64,000 nt of DNA from Pseudomonas sp. B21_DOA (GTDB lineage Bacteria; Pseudomonadota; Gammaproteobacteria; Pseudomonadales; Pseudomonadaceae): contig CP086683.1 of the NCBI GenBank assembly GCA_030544685.1, positions 1,798,001 through 1,862,000 on the forward strand. The letters run 5' to 3'. Of this stretch, positions 52,664 to 64,000 are shown one piece after another. Each line of letters begins with the position of its first letter. The stretch's first letter is position 1. The position numbers were made by a program, and so were the translations under genes. The notes under the pieces are model-generated. The model was not told the DNA's origin. It did not search any database and worked only from the letters and a program-made list of their open reading frames with translations.

Positions 52664-55881
<3,218 letters not shown>

Positions 55882-55885
<4 letters not shown>

Positions 55886-56364
55886 GCATAACCAAGTACC
55901 CAATGACTGTTCAGGGCGCTCGCGCCCTGGAAGAGGAGCATGCTCACCTGACCAAGGTCGTCCGTCCGAAGCTCAGCCAGGACATCGGTACGGCCCGCGA
56001 GTTGGGTGACTTGAAGGAAAACGCTGAATACCATGCTGCCCGCGAACAGCAAGGCATGGTCGAAGCGCGTATTCGTGACATCGAGGGCCGGATTCAGAAT
56101 CAGGTCATCATCGACGTCACGACCATTCCTCACACCGGAAAAGTGATTTTCGGTACCACCGTCGAGATCGCCAACGTCGAGACTGATGAAAGCGTCACTT
56201 ACCACATCGTGGGTGAGGATGAGGCTGACTTCAAACTCGGCAAGATCTCCGTCGGTTCGCCGCTGGCCCGCGCCTTGATTGGCAAGGAAGAGGGTGACGT
56301 GGTCGCCGTCAAAACGCCAAGCGGCGTGATCGAGTACGAGATTGTCGAAGTTCGTCACATCTGA
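55882..56364 (+). CDS. greA: Transcription elongation factor GreA
   Basis: A 160-aa factor that reactivates backtracked RNA polymerase. The coiled-coil N-terminus ([26 protein letters not shown]) with the acidic tip [15 protein letters not shown] precedes the FKBP-like domain ([17 protein letters not shown]). Its ATG overlaps the carB stop, so it is co-transcribed with carAB. Confidence 0.97.
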
Positions 56365-56369
56365 AAGAA

Positions 56370-56392
56370 GGCGCCCGCTGCATGCGGGCGCC
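56370..56392 (+). terminator. Hairpin between greA and the DUF4149 gene
   Basis: GGCGCCCGC and GCGGGCGCC form a perfect 9-bp stem with a TGCAT loop ending immediately before the next ATG. There is no T tract, so it may act on translation of the following gene rather than as a terminator. Confidence 0.5.
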
Positions 56393-56797
56393 ATGCTTTG
56401 GCAACTGACCCAGATGCTTTGGGTCGGTGGCCTATGGTTGATTCATATCGGTTTGCAGCCGGCGTTGGGCCGGATCGGCCTGGCGCCGCTGTTGATCGAC
56501 GAAGTGGCCAGTGCATTCGAAGTGCTGGTAGTCGGATTCGCTGCTTTGTGCGTGATCTTTCAGGCTTTGGTGCTGGTACAGGCCGAGGGCCTTGGCAGTC
56601 TATGGCGGGATTTTCGCGGGCAGGTGCTGTTGATGGCGTTGTACGCGTGCGCGATGTATGTCGCTGTGCGTGTCGGCTGGCCGGATGCGCAGCGCTGGCA
56701 GGTATTCAGTTATCTGGTGCTGGGATTTTCCGGGCTGGTGCTGGTCATGCAGCCGGTGCCAGGATGGAGTGGCAGGGTGCGCGAAGCACACCCTTGA
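56393..56797 (+). CDS. DUF4149 domain membrane protein
   Basis: A 134-aa protein with four likely membrane helices (LTQMLWVGGLWLIHIGLQPAL, VLVVGFAALCVIFQALVLV, VLLMALYACAMYVAVRV, VFSYLVLGFSGLVLVMQP). The family has no known function; its place after greA is conserved in pseudomonads. I chose ATG 56393; an in-frame start further up at 56342 would overlap greA. Confidence 0.8.
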   Translation: MLWQLTQMLWVGGLWLIHIGLQPALGRIGLAPLLIDEVASAFEVLVVGFAALCVIFQALVLVQAEGLGSLWRDFRGQVLLMALYACAMYVAVRVGWPDAQRWQVFSYLVLGFSGLVLVMQPVPGWSGRVREAHP

Positions 56798-56806
56798 CCC
56801 TGCGCA

Positions 56807-57115
56807 TCACTTGAAGCGATGAACGTTCGACAGCTGCTTGTTGGCGCTGAAGTTCTTGCGGTAGACCAGAGCCATCTTGCCGATGACCTGGACCAGGTCC
56901 GCTTTGCCGACCTTGCACAGCTCGGCGATGTGCGCCAGGCGCGACTCGCGGTCGAGGATATTGAGCTTGATCTTGATCAGCTCGTGATCCGCCAGGGCGC
57001 GTTCAAGTTCGGCTAAAACACCTTCAGTCAAACCGTTGTCCGCCACCGTCAACACTGGTTTGAGGTGGTGGCCGATGGATTTGTACTGTTTCTTCTGCTC
57101 TGGAGTGAGCGGCAT
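56807..57115 (-). CDS. yhbY: YhbY family RNA-binding protein
   Basis: A 102-aa CRM-domain protein that associates with the precursor of the large ribosomal subunit. MPLTPEQKKQYKSIGHHLKPVL, VADNGLTEGVLAELERAL and HELIKIKLNI are typical, with a GxxG-like loop replaced by KVGKAD. It is divergent from rlmE, a conserved pair. Confidence 0.94.
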   Translation of the reverse strand: MPLTPEQKKQYKSIGHHLKPVLTVADNGLTEGVLAELERALADHELIKIKLNILDRESRLAHIAELCKVGKADLVQVIGKMALVYRKNFSANKQLSNVHRFK

Positions 57116-57216
57116 AATCTGACCCTTTCGTCTGGATTCTGTAAAATGGCGGCCATTTTACCCGAGGGTTCGTGGATCCGCCCAACTAATCACGACCCTA
57201 ATCATCGAGGTGCCCA

Positions 57217-57846
57217 ATGGCGCGTTCCAAGACAAGCCTTGGTTGGCTGAAAAGACATGTCAACGATCCTTATGTGAAGCAGGCGCAGAAGGATGGCTAC
57301 CGCTCGCGTGCGAGTTACAAGCTTCTGGAGATCCAGGAAAAATACAAACTCATCCGCCCGGGCATGAGCGTGGTCGACCTCGGCGCGGCGCCAGGTGGCT
57401 GGTCGCAGGTCACCAGTCGGCTGATCGGTGGGCAGGGGCGTCTGATCGCCTCGGACATCCTCGAAATGGACAGCATTCCGGACGTGCATTTTATCCAGGG
57501 CGACTTCACTGAGGACTCGGTGCTCGCTGAGATCCTTGAGGCCGTGGGTAATTCGCAGGTGGACCTTGTGATTTCCGATATGGCCCCCAATATGAGTGGT
57601 ACGCCCGAAGTGGATATGCCCAAGGCCATGTTCCTCTGTGAGCTGGCGCTGGACCTGGCGGAACGGATCCTCAAACCCGGTGGCAATTTCGTCATCAAGA
57701 TTTTTCAGGGCGAAGGGTTCGATGTTTATCTGAAGGATGCTCGGAAGAAATTCGACAAGATCCAGATGATCAAGCCAGACTCTTCCCGTGGCAGCTCCCG
57801 TGAGCAGTACATGCTGGCCTGGGGTTATCGCGGCGGTGATGCGTAA
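57217..57846 (+). CDS. rlmE: 23S rRNA 2'-O-ribose methyltransferase RlmE (FtsJ)
   Basis: A 209-aa SAM-dependent enzyme that methylates U2552 in the peptidyl transferase region. The opening [20 protein letters not shown] and the SAM motif [14 protein letters not shown] are typical, with [16 protein letters not shown] and KIFQGEGFD containing the catalytic D and K of the K-D-K-E set. It precedes ftsH, as in most gamma-proteobacteria. Confidence 0.97.
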   Translation: MARSKTSLGWLKRHVNDPYVKQAQKDGYRSRASYKLLEIQEKYKLIRPGMSVVDLGAAPGGWSQVTSRLIGGQGRLIASDILEMDSIPDVHFIQGDFTEDSVLAEILEAVGNSQVDLVISDMAPNMSGTPEVDMPKAMFLCELALDLAERILKPGGNFVIKIFQGEGFDVYLKDARKKFDKIQMIKPDSSRGSSREQYMLAWGYRGGDA

Positions 57847-58048
57847 AACGAGGTTTTTCAGCGGGGCGATAGGTTTTTCATATTTCGCTCTGCAGGCATA
57901 AGCGAATATTGTGTAGAAAGTGTTTCACAAAGGGTTACAGACGGCGCCTGCCAGAGTTGTAGGTAATGTAGTAAGTTAGGCCGGTGAATATCATGCGAAG
58001 CGCGCGCCAGTAGCGGAGCTTGCTTCAGAGGGTAGTTAATTGAACGAT

Positions 58049-59956
58049 ATGGCAAAGAATCTGATCCTGTGGTTGATCATCGCGGCAGTCCTGGTGACGG
58101 TGATGAACAACTTCTCCAGCCCTAACGAGCCGCAGACCCTCAACTATTCCGACTTCATCCAGCAGGTCAAGGATGGCAAGGTCGAGCGCGTAGCCGTTGA
58201 CGGCTATGTGATTACCGGCAAGCGCACCGATGGCGACAGCTTCAAGACCATTCGTCCGGCAATTCAGGACAATGGCCTGATCGGCGATCTGGTAGACAAT
58301 CACGTTGTTGTTGAAGGCAAGCAGCCTGAACAGCAAAGCATCTGGACCCAGCTCCTGGTAGCCAGCTTCCCGATCCTGGTGATCATCGCGGTGTTCATGT
58401 TCTTCATGCGCCAGATGCAGGGCGGTGCCGGTGGCAAGGGCGGGCCGATGAGCTTCGGCAAGAGCAAGGCGCGCCTGCTCTCCGAAGATCAGGTGAAAAC
58501 CACGTTGGCTGACGTTGCCGGTTGCGACGAAGCCAAGGAAGAAGTCGGCGAGCTGGTTGAGTTCCTGCGTGATCCGGGCAAGTTCCAGCGTCTGGGTGGC
58601 CGCATCCCGCGCGGTGTGCTGATGGTCGGCCCGCCGGGTACCGGTAAAACCTTGCTGGCCAAGGCGATCGCTGGCGAAGCGAAAGTGCCGTTCTTCACTA
58701 TTTCCGGTTCCGACTTCGTCGAAATGTTCGTGGGTGTCGGCGCGAGCCGTGTCCGCGATATGTTCGAACAAGCCAAAAAACATGCCCCTTGCATCATCTT
58801 CATCGACGAAATCGATGCCGTAGGTCGCCATCGTGGCGCCGGCATGGGTGGCGGTCATGACGAGCGTGAGCAGACTCTCAACCAGTTGCTGGTGGAGATG
58901 GACGGCTTCGAAATGAATGACGGCATCATCGTCATTGCTGCAACCAACCGTCCGGACGTACTCGACCCTGCGCTGCTGCGTCCGGGCCGTTTCGACCGTC
59001 AAGTGGTGGTTGGCTTGCCAGATATTCGTGGTCGCGAGCAGATTCTCAAAGTGCACATGCGCAAAGTGCCAATGGGCGACGACGTTGCTCCGGCAGTGAT
59101 CGCACGTGGCACTCCGGGCTTCTCCGGTGCTGACCTGGCCAACCTGGTCAACGAAGCGTCGTTGTTCGCTGCCCGTAGCGGCAAACGCATCGTCGAGATG
59201 AAAGAGTTCGAACTGGCCAAAGACAAGATCATGATGGGCGCCGAGCGCAAATCCATGGTCATGTCCGAGAAAGAAAAGCAGAACACTGCTTACCATGAAG
59301 CCGGCCACGCCATCGTCGGTCGCGTTGTGCCTGAGCATGATCCGGTCTACAAGGTATCGATCATCCCGCGCGGTCGTGCGCTGGGTGTGACCATGTTCCT
59401 GCCGGAAGAAGACCGCTACAGCCTGTCCAAGCGTGCGCTGATCAGTCAGATCTGCTCGTTGTACGGTGGCCGTATCGCTGAAGAAATGACTCTGGGCTTT
59501 GATGGTGTGACCACCGGTGCGTCCAACGACATCATGCGTGCAAGTCAGATTGCCCGGAACATGGTGACGAAATGGGGCCTGTCGGAAAAACTCGGTCCGC
59601 TGATGTATGCCGAAGAAGAGGGCGAAGTGTTCCTCGGTCGCGGCGGTGGTGGTCAGGCTGCGAGCTTCTCCGGTGAGACCGCCAAGCTGATCGACTCCGA
59701 AGTGCGCAGCATCATTGATCAGTGCTACGGCACCGCCAAGCAGATTCTCACGGATAACCGTGACAAGCTGGATGCCATGGCTGATGCGCTGATGAAGTAC
59801 GAAACCATCGATGCCGAGCAGATCGACGACATCATGGCCGGCCGCACACCACGCGAGCCTCGCGACTGGTCGGGTGGCACCGGTACGCCTCCGCCACCTG
59901 TCGTGCAGGATGAGCGTCCGGAAAAACCGATTGGCGGTCCGGCTGCTGACGTTTAA
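58049..59956 (+). CDS. ftsH: ATP-dependent zinc metalloprotease FtsH
   Basis: A 635-aa inner-membrane AAA+ protease (counting from ATG 58049). Two membrane helices (about 3-20 and 105-125) flank a small periplasmic domain. The AAA module has Walker A GPPGTGKT near residue 200, Walker [12 protein letters not shown] and an SRH. The zinc site is HEAGH near residue 420. A TTG at 58040 could add three residues. It degrades membrane and regulatory proteins, including SsrA-tagged ones and sigma-32. Confidence 0.97.
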   Translation: MAKNLILWLIIAAVLVTVMNNFSSPNEPQTLNYSDFIQQVKDGKVERVAVDGYVITGKRTDGDSFKTIRPAIQDNGLIGDLVDNHVVVEGKQPEQQSIWTQLLVASFPILVIIAVFMFFMRQMQGGAGGKGGPMSFGKSKARLLSEDQVKTTLADVAGCDEAKEEVGELVEFLRDPGKFQRLGGRIPRGVLMVGPPGTGKTLLAKAIAGEAKVPFFTISGSDFVEMFVGVGASRVRDMFEQAKKHAPCIIFIDEIDAVGRHRGAGMGGGHDEREQTLNQLLVEMDGFEMNDGIIVIAATNRPDVLDPALLRPGRFDRQVVVGLPDIRGREQILKVHMRKVPMGDDVAPAVIARGTPGFSGADLANLVNEASLFAARSGKRIVEMKEFELAKDKIMMGAERKSMVMSEKEKQNTAYHEAGHAIVGRVVPEHDPVYKVSIIPRGRALGVTMFLPEEDRYSLSKRALISQICSLYGGRIAEEMTLGFDGVTTGASNDIMRASQIARNMVTKWGLSEKLGPLMYAEEEGEVFLGRGGGGQAASFSGETAKLIDSEVRSIIDQCYGTAKQILTDNRDKLDAMADALMKYETIDAEQIDDIMAGRTPREPRDWSGGTGTPPPPVVQDERPEKPIGGPAADV

Positions 59957-59964
59957 GGCTTGAA

Positions 59965-60815
59965 ATGACTTCTGTTCAGTCCTGACCCGGTTGCCTTGCG
60001 GCAACCGGGTTCTTGATTTGGCCCAGACGCATGTCATGGGCATTCTCAATGTCACTCCTGATTCTTTCTCCGATGGTGGCCGCTATAGCCAGCTCGACGC
60101 GGCTCTGCGCCACGCCGAAGCCATGGTGTTGGCTGGCGCGACGCTGATTGACGTCGGCGGCGAGTCGACTCGGCCCGGCGCGCGAGCGGTTTCTCCGCTG
60201 GAGGAGCTCGAGCGCGTCGCGCCGATTGTCGAGCTGATCAATCGCGAGCTGGATGTCATCATCTCGGTCGATACTTCCACCCCGGCAGTCATGCGCGAAA
60301 CCGCACGGCTCGGTGCTGGCCTTATCAATGATGTGCGTTCGTTGCGTCGCGATGGTGCGCTGGACGCGGCGGCCGCGACAGGGTTGCCGGTCTGTCTCAT
60401 GCATATGCTCGGCGAACCGGGGGATATGCAGGACAATCCGCGGTATCAGGATGTCACTCGCGAGGTCGGTGAGTTTCTCGCCGAACGCATGGATCAATGC
60501 GCGCAGGCGGGCATCCCTGCCGAGCGGATCATTCTCGATCCCGGCTTCGGCTTCGCCAAAACCCTGCAGCACAATCTAAGCTTGTTCAAGCACATGGAGG
60601 CCCTGCATGCGCTGGGTCGACCTTTGCTGGTAGGTGTTTCACGCAAGAGTATGATTGGCCACGCTTTGAATCGTCCCGTGGGCGAGCGTCTGCATGGCGG
60701 CCTGGCGCTGGCAGCGCTGGCGTCGGTCAAGGGCGCGCGGATATTGCGCGTCCACGATGTGGCGGAAACTGTCGATGTAGTGCGAATGATCGCGGCCGTA
60801 GAATCAGCCGAATAA
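59965..60815 (+). CDS. folP: Dihydropteroate synthase FolP, frameshifted at the start
   Basis: About 283 aa; condenses para-aminobenzoate with the pterin pyrophosphate in folate synthesis and is the sulfonamide target. The TIM-barrel signatures [15 protein letters not shown] and [13 protein letters not shown] are intact. The ATG at 59965 (MTSVQS) is out of frame with the rest; one base is missing at about 59981, so that [15 protein letters not shown] would read through. Without correction only a TTG at 59991 is available. Confidence 0.92.
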
Positions 60816-60831
60816 GAATGATGGAGCACTT

Positions 60832-62168
60832 ATGAGCAAGAAATATTTTGGTACCGACGGCATTCGCGGTCGCGTAGGTGAATACCCGATCACGCCTGAC
60901 TTCATGCTCAAGCTCGGCTGGGCGGCTGGCATGGCTTTCCGCAAGATGGGTGCCTGCAAGGTGCTGGTCGGCAAGGACACGCGGATCTCCGGCTATATGT
61001 TCGAATCGGCACTGGAGGCGGGCCTGACCTCGGCGGGTGCCGATGTGATGCTGCTCGGCCCGATGCCGACGCCTGCCATCGCCTATCTGTCGCGCACTTT
61101 CCAGGCAGAGGCCGGGATCGTGATCAGTGCATCGCACAACCCGCATGATGACAACGGCATCAAGTTCTTCTCCGGCAAAGGCACCAAGCTGCCGGATGAA
61201 TTGGAATTGATGATCGAAGAGTTGCTCGATACGCCGATGACCGTCGTCGAGTCGAGCAAGATCGGCAAAGTCTCGCGAATCAATGATGCATCGGGTCGCT
61301 ACATCGAGTTCTGCAAAAGCAGTGTGCCTACCGGGACCAGTTTCGCCGGTCTGAAAATCGTCATCGATTGTGCGCACGGTGCCACTTATAAGGTTGCACC
61401 GAGCGTCTTCCGTGAGCTGGGTGCCGAAGTCGTCGTGCTGTCTGCTCAGCCGAACGGGCTGAACATCAACGATAACTGCGGTTCCACGCACATGGGGCCG
61501 TTGCAGGCTGCGGTGCTGGCTGAACATGCCGACCTCGGCATCGCTTTCGATGGCGATGGCGATCGCGTGTTGATGGTCGATCACACCGGCACCATCGTCG
61601 ATGGTGACGATCTGCTGTTTATCATCGCTCGCGATCTGCACGAGCGCGGAAAGCTGCAGGGCGGTGTTGTCGGTACGTTGATGAGCAACCTCGGCCTCGA
61701 GCTGGCATTGGCAGATCTGTCGATCCCGTTCGTTCGCGCCAATGTCGGTGACCGCTACGTGATCGCCGAACTCCAGGAGCGCAACTGGCTCATTGGCGGG
61801 GAAAATTCCGGGCATGTGGTCTGCTTCAACCACACCACCACGGGGACGCGATCATCGCCGCCTTGCAGGTGTTGATGGCCCTGAAATCCCGTAACGAAGG
61901 TCTTGCACAAACCCGGCAGGCGTTGCGCAAGTGCCCGCAGGTGCTGATCAACGTCCGCTTCGGCGGCGGTGAAAGCCCGCTGGACCATCCGGCTGTCAAG
62001 GAGGCCAGTGCCCGTGTCACTCAGGCGATGGCGGGGCGCGGCCGCGTGCTTCTGCGCAAGTCCGGTACAGAGCCTCTGGTGCGCGTCATGGTCGAAGGCG
62101 AAGACGAAAACCAGGTTCGCGGCTATGCCGAAGAGCTGGCAAAACTGGTAACTGAAGTTTCTGCCTGA
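60832..62168 (+). CDS. glmM: Phosphoglucosamine mutase GlmM, frameshifted
   Basis: About 445 aa; converts glucosamine-6-phosphate to glucosamine-1-phosphate for peptidoglycan and LPS. The first 340 residues ([13 protein letters not shown], the phosphoserine loop [15 protein letters not shown], metal loop [12 protein letters not shown]) end after CFNHTTTG. The rest ([19 protein letters not shown] to [17 protein letters not shown]) is in another frame. One G is missing in the run at 61842-61845. The gene is essential, so a true frameshift is very unlikely. Confidence 0.94.
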
Positions 62169-62233
62169 TACGGCTTGCAAGCCATGAATGTGTTGGGTAA
62201 CATCTGCGCCCACTTTGACCGACGAGGTACAGC

Positions 62234-62987
62234 ATGCGTCGCCCTATGGTAGCTGGTAACTGGAAGATGCACGGTACCCGCGCCAGCGTCGCTGAGCTGA
62301 TCAACGGCCTTCGTCATCTGGCCTTGCCAAGCGGTGTTGATGTCGCGGTGTTCCCGCCTTGCTTGTATATCAATCAAGTGATTGATGGCTTGAAAGGCAA
62401 GTCGATTTCGGTCGGCGCGCAGAATTCTGCGGTGGAAGCCATGCAAGGTGCGTTGACTGGTGAGATTGCTCCCAGCCAACTGGTGGATGCAGGTTGTTCC
62501 CTGGTGCTTGTCGGGCACTCCGAGCGCCGCCAGATTCTCGGCGAGCGAGACGGGATGCTGAATCGCAAGTTCGCAGCGGCACAGGCATGTGGCTTGATTC
62601 CGGTGTTGTGTGTAGGGGAGACCCTCGAGCAGCGCGAAGCCGGAAAAACGCTTGAAGTTGTCGGGCGTCAGCTGGGCAGCATCATCGAGGAGCTGGGTGT
62701 CGGTGCGTTTGCCAAGGCAGTGATTGCTTACGAGCCGGTCTGGGCCATTGGTACCGGGCTGACTGCAACGCCGCAACAGGCTCAGGATGTGCATAAGGCC
62801 ATTCGCGAGCAGTTGGCGGCAGAGAATTCTGAAGTCGCACGAGGTGTGCGGCTTCTATACGGCGGCAGCGTGAAGGCGGCCAATGCGGTCGAACTGTTCG
62901 GCATGCCGGATATCGATGGGGGCTCATTGGTGGAGCTTCCCTGAATGCAGATGAGTTCGGTGCGATCTGTCGCGCCGCGGAAACTGA
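62234..62987 (+). CDS. tpiA: Triosephosphate isomerase TpiA, C-terminus frameshifted twice
   Basis: 251 aa when reconstructed, the P. aeruginosa length. It interconverts dihydroxyacetone phosphate and glyceraldehyde-3-phosphate. NWKMHG (catalytic lysine), VLVGHSERR (histidine) and [11 protein letters not shown] (glutamate) are intact. After DIDGG the frame is lost at the G run 62918-62922. Restoring it gives [19 protein letters not shown], and a second missing G at 62979-62980 restores GN and the stop at 62987, four bases before secG. Confidence 0.93.
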
Positions 62988-62990
62988 AAA

Positions 62991-63374
62991 ATGCTGGAAA
63001 CAGTCGTAGTCGTTTTTCATCTGCTGGGTGCATTGGGCGTAGTTGCTCTGGTTTTGCTGCAGCAGGGTAAGGGTGCGGACGCTGGCGCGTCTTTCGGAGC
63101 AGGTGCTTCAAATACTGTGTTCGGAAGCCAAGGTTCCTCTACCTTTCTTAGTAAGTTTACTGCTATACTTGCCGCCGGTTTCTTCATAACCAGCTTGGGG
63201 TTAGGTTATTTTGCTAAAGAGAAGGCTCATCAGCTGACTCAAGCAGGTTTGCCAGATCCAGCAGTGTTGGAAGTTCCTAAGCAACAACCGGCTTCTGATG
63301 ATGTCCCGGTGCTTCAAGAGCAAAAGTCGGCTACTCCAGCGACTGACGTGCCTCCAGCTCAAGAGCAGAAGTAA
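62991..63374 (+). CDS. secG: Protein-export membrane protein SecG
   Basis: A 127-aa SecYEG subunit with two membrane helices ([20 protein letters not shown] and [20 protein letters not shown]). Between them is the conserved [24 protein letters not shown] loop, split here at its midpoint. A proline- and glutamine-rich tail follows. It is the usual neighbour of tpiA and tRNA-Leu in Pseudomonas. Confidence 0.95.
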   Translation: MLETVVVVFHLLGALGVVALVLLQQGKGADAGASFGAGASNTVFGSQGSSTFLSKFTAILAAGFFITSLGLGYFAKEKAHQLTQAGLPDPAVLEVPKQQPASDDVPVLQEQKSATPATDVPPAQEQK

Positions 63375-63396
63375 GAAGGGTTCCAAACGTAGTATT

Positions 63397-63482
63397 GCCG
63401 AGGTGGTGGAATTGGTAGACACGCAACCTTGAGGTGGTTGTGCCCATAGGGTGTAGGGGTTCGAGTCCCCTTCTCGGTACCA
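63397..63482 (+). tRNA. tRNA-Leu (GAG)
   Basis: An 86-nt class II tRNA beginning GCCGAGGTGGTGG, with anticodon loop TTGAGGT, a long variable arm, the T-arm GGTTCGAGTCC and an encoded CCA. It closely resembles E. coli tRNA-Leu(GAG). Confidence 0.95.
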
Positions 63483-63494
63483 ATTAGTCAGGAG

Positions 63495-63516
63495 AGCCCG
63501 CTGTTGCGGGCTTTCT
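63495..63516 (+). terminator. Terminator after tRNA-Leu
   Basis: AGCCCGC and GCGGGCT pair over TGTT, followed by TTCTT. Confidence 0.85.
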
Positions 63517-63534
63517 TGCAGGTGGAAGGTTACA

Positions 63535-63563
63535 TTGACCCTAAAAGGGATCGGTCGTATACT
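63535..63563 (+). promoter_or_regulatory. Sigma-70 promoter of tRNA-fMet
   Basis: TTGACC (63535-63540) and TATACT (63558-63563) with a 17-base spacer. A GC-rich discriminator (TCCGCCCC) follows, as expected for stable RNA promoters. Confidence 0.8.
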
Positions 63564-63579
63564 TCCGCCCCAGCTTTGT

Positions 63580-63656
<77 letters not shown>

Positions 63657-63664
63657 GTTTAAGG

Positions 63665-63686
63665 AGCCCCTTTTAAGGGGCTTTTT
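63665..63686 (+). terminator. Terminator after tRNA-fMet
   Basis: AGCCCC and GGGGCT pair over TTTTAA, followed by TTTT. Confidence 0.85.
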
Positions 63687-63795
63687 GTTAGCTGGATACT
63701 TTCAACGCCGCTGTTCGACGGCGTTTCAAGGATGGGCGTTATGCCCATTTTTTTATTTTGCAAAGCATGCACATATCATGCACTAGGGGGTTCAG

Positions 63796-64000
63796 GTGTC
63801 GAGCAAGCTAGAAGAGTTGCAGGCCTTGCTGGCCCCGGTGGTCGTGGCCCTGGGCTATGAATGCTGGGGTATCGAGTTTTCGGCTCAGGGTCGTCACTCG
63901 ATGTTGCGCGTTTATATCGATAAAGAGGGTGGCGTGCTGGTGGACGATTGCGCCATTGTCAGCCGTCAGATCAGCGGTGTTTTGGATGTTGAAGATCCGA
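63796..64000 (+). CDS. rimP: Ribosome maturation factor RimP (partial, runs off the window)
   Basis: The first 68 codons are present, starting with GTG at 63796 after [30 protein letters not shown] and [13 protein letters not shown], then [19 protein letters not shown] are characteristic. It matures the 30S subunit and heads the rimP-nusA-infB operon in pseudomonads; the rest lies beyond base 64000. Confidence 0.96.
   Translation, partial: MSSKLEELQALLAPVVVALGYECWGIEFSAQGRHSMLRVYIDKEGGVLVDDCAIVSRQISGVLDVEDP

Noticed and set aside
60832..62168. glmM as a genuine pseudogene
   Set aside because: The gene is essential, no second copy is seen, and the break matches many others in homopolymer runs across the window.

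Overview
The window is a stretch of Pseudomonas chromosome, most likely from the P. fluorescens group. The evidence is the gene order fur-recN / grpE-dnaK-dnaJ-dapB-carA-carB-greA / rlmE-ftsH-folP-glmM-tpiA-secG-tRNA-Leu-tRNA-fMet-rimP, REP/REPIN palindromes of the fluorescens type, an lldP-lutABC-dld lactate operon, and a tmRNA whose tag ends in ALAA. The proteins match what I know of pseudomonad families; no database was searched.

Layout. 1-4.6 kb: a tandem REPIN array, an HBM-type chemoreceptor, a histidine phosphatase/PAP2 phosphatase pair and a RimJ-like acetyltransferase. 4.7-30.8 kb: accessory DNA. It holds an Mrr-type nuclease, the remnant of an ATP-binding protein, and a complete type I restriction operon (hsdR-hsdM-hsdS) that continues into an AAA ATPase and an HNH protein resembling the Septu pair. 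A WYL regulator sits beside a strong dyad operator, followed by an ADP-ribosylglycohydrolase cluster. Next comes a tightly coupled operon of a glycosylase-like protein, a CrfC/YjdA dynamin, a YjcZ-like partner, a patatin and a GIY-YIG-like protein. The block ends with a tyrosine integrase plus helper and a P4-type integrase next to ssrA. Shared GGAATACC iterons at about 6.79 kb and 30.7 kb suggest that roughly 24 kb of this entered as one island at ssrA. 31.3-40.4 kb: lactate utilisation with its GntR regulator and a perfect operator. 40.5-64 kb: conserved housekeeping genes (trans-translation, iron regulation, DNA repair, heat shock, lysine and carbamoyl phosphate synthesis, rRNA methylation, folate, peptidoglycan precursor, secretion, tRNAs).

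A dominant technical feature is that at least 16 genes are broken by one- or two-base length changes, nearly all in homopolymer runs and nearly all deletions. They include the essential genes glmM and folP, plus tpiA, recN, lutA, lutB and the integrase. I read these as assembly or sequencing errors and annotate the reconstructed full-length genes, giving the site of each break.

Functional themes: the accessory block looks like a defence island (restriction, ATPase-HNH pair, dynamin-patatin operon, WYL control). The lactate operon takes up lactate (LldP) and oxidises both isomers (LutABC for L-lactate, Dld-II for D-lactate) under LldR. The grpE-dnaK-dnaJ genes carry a textbook sigma-32 promoter and recN a LexA box.
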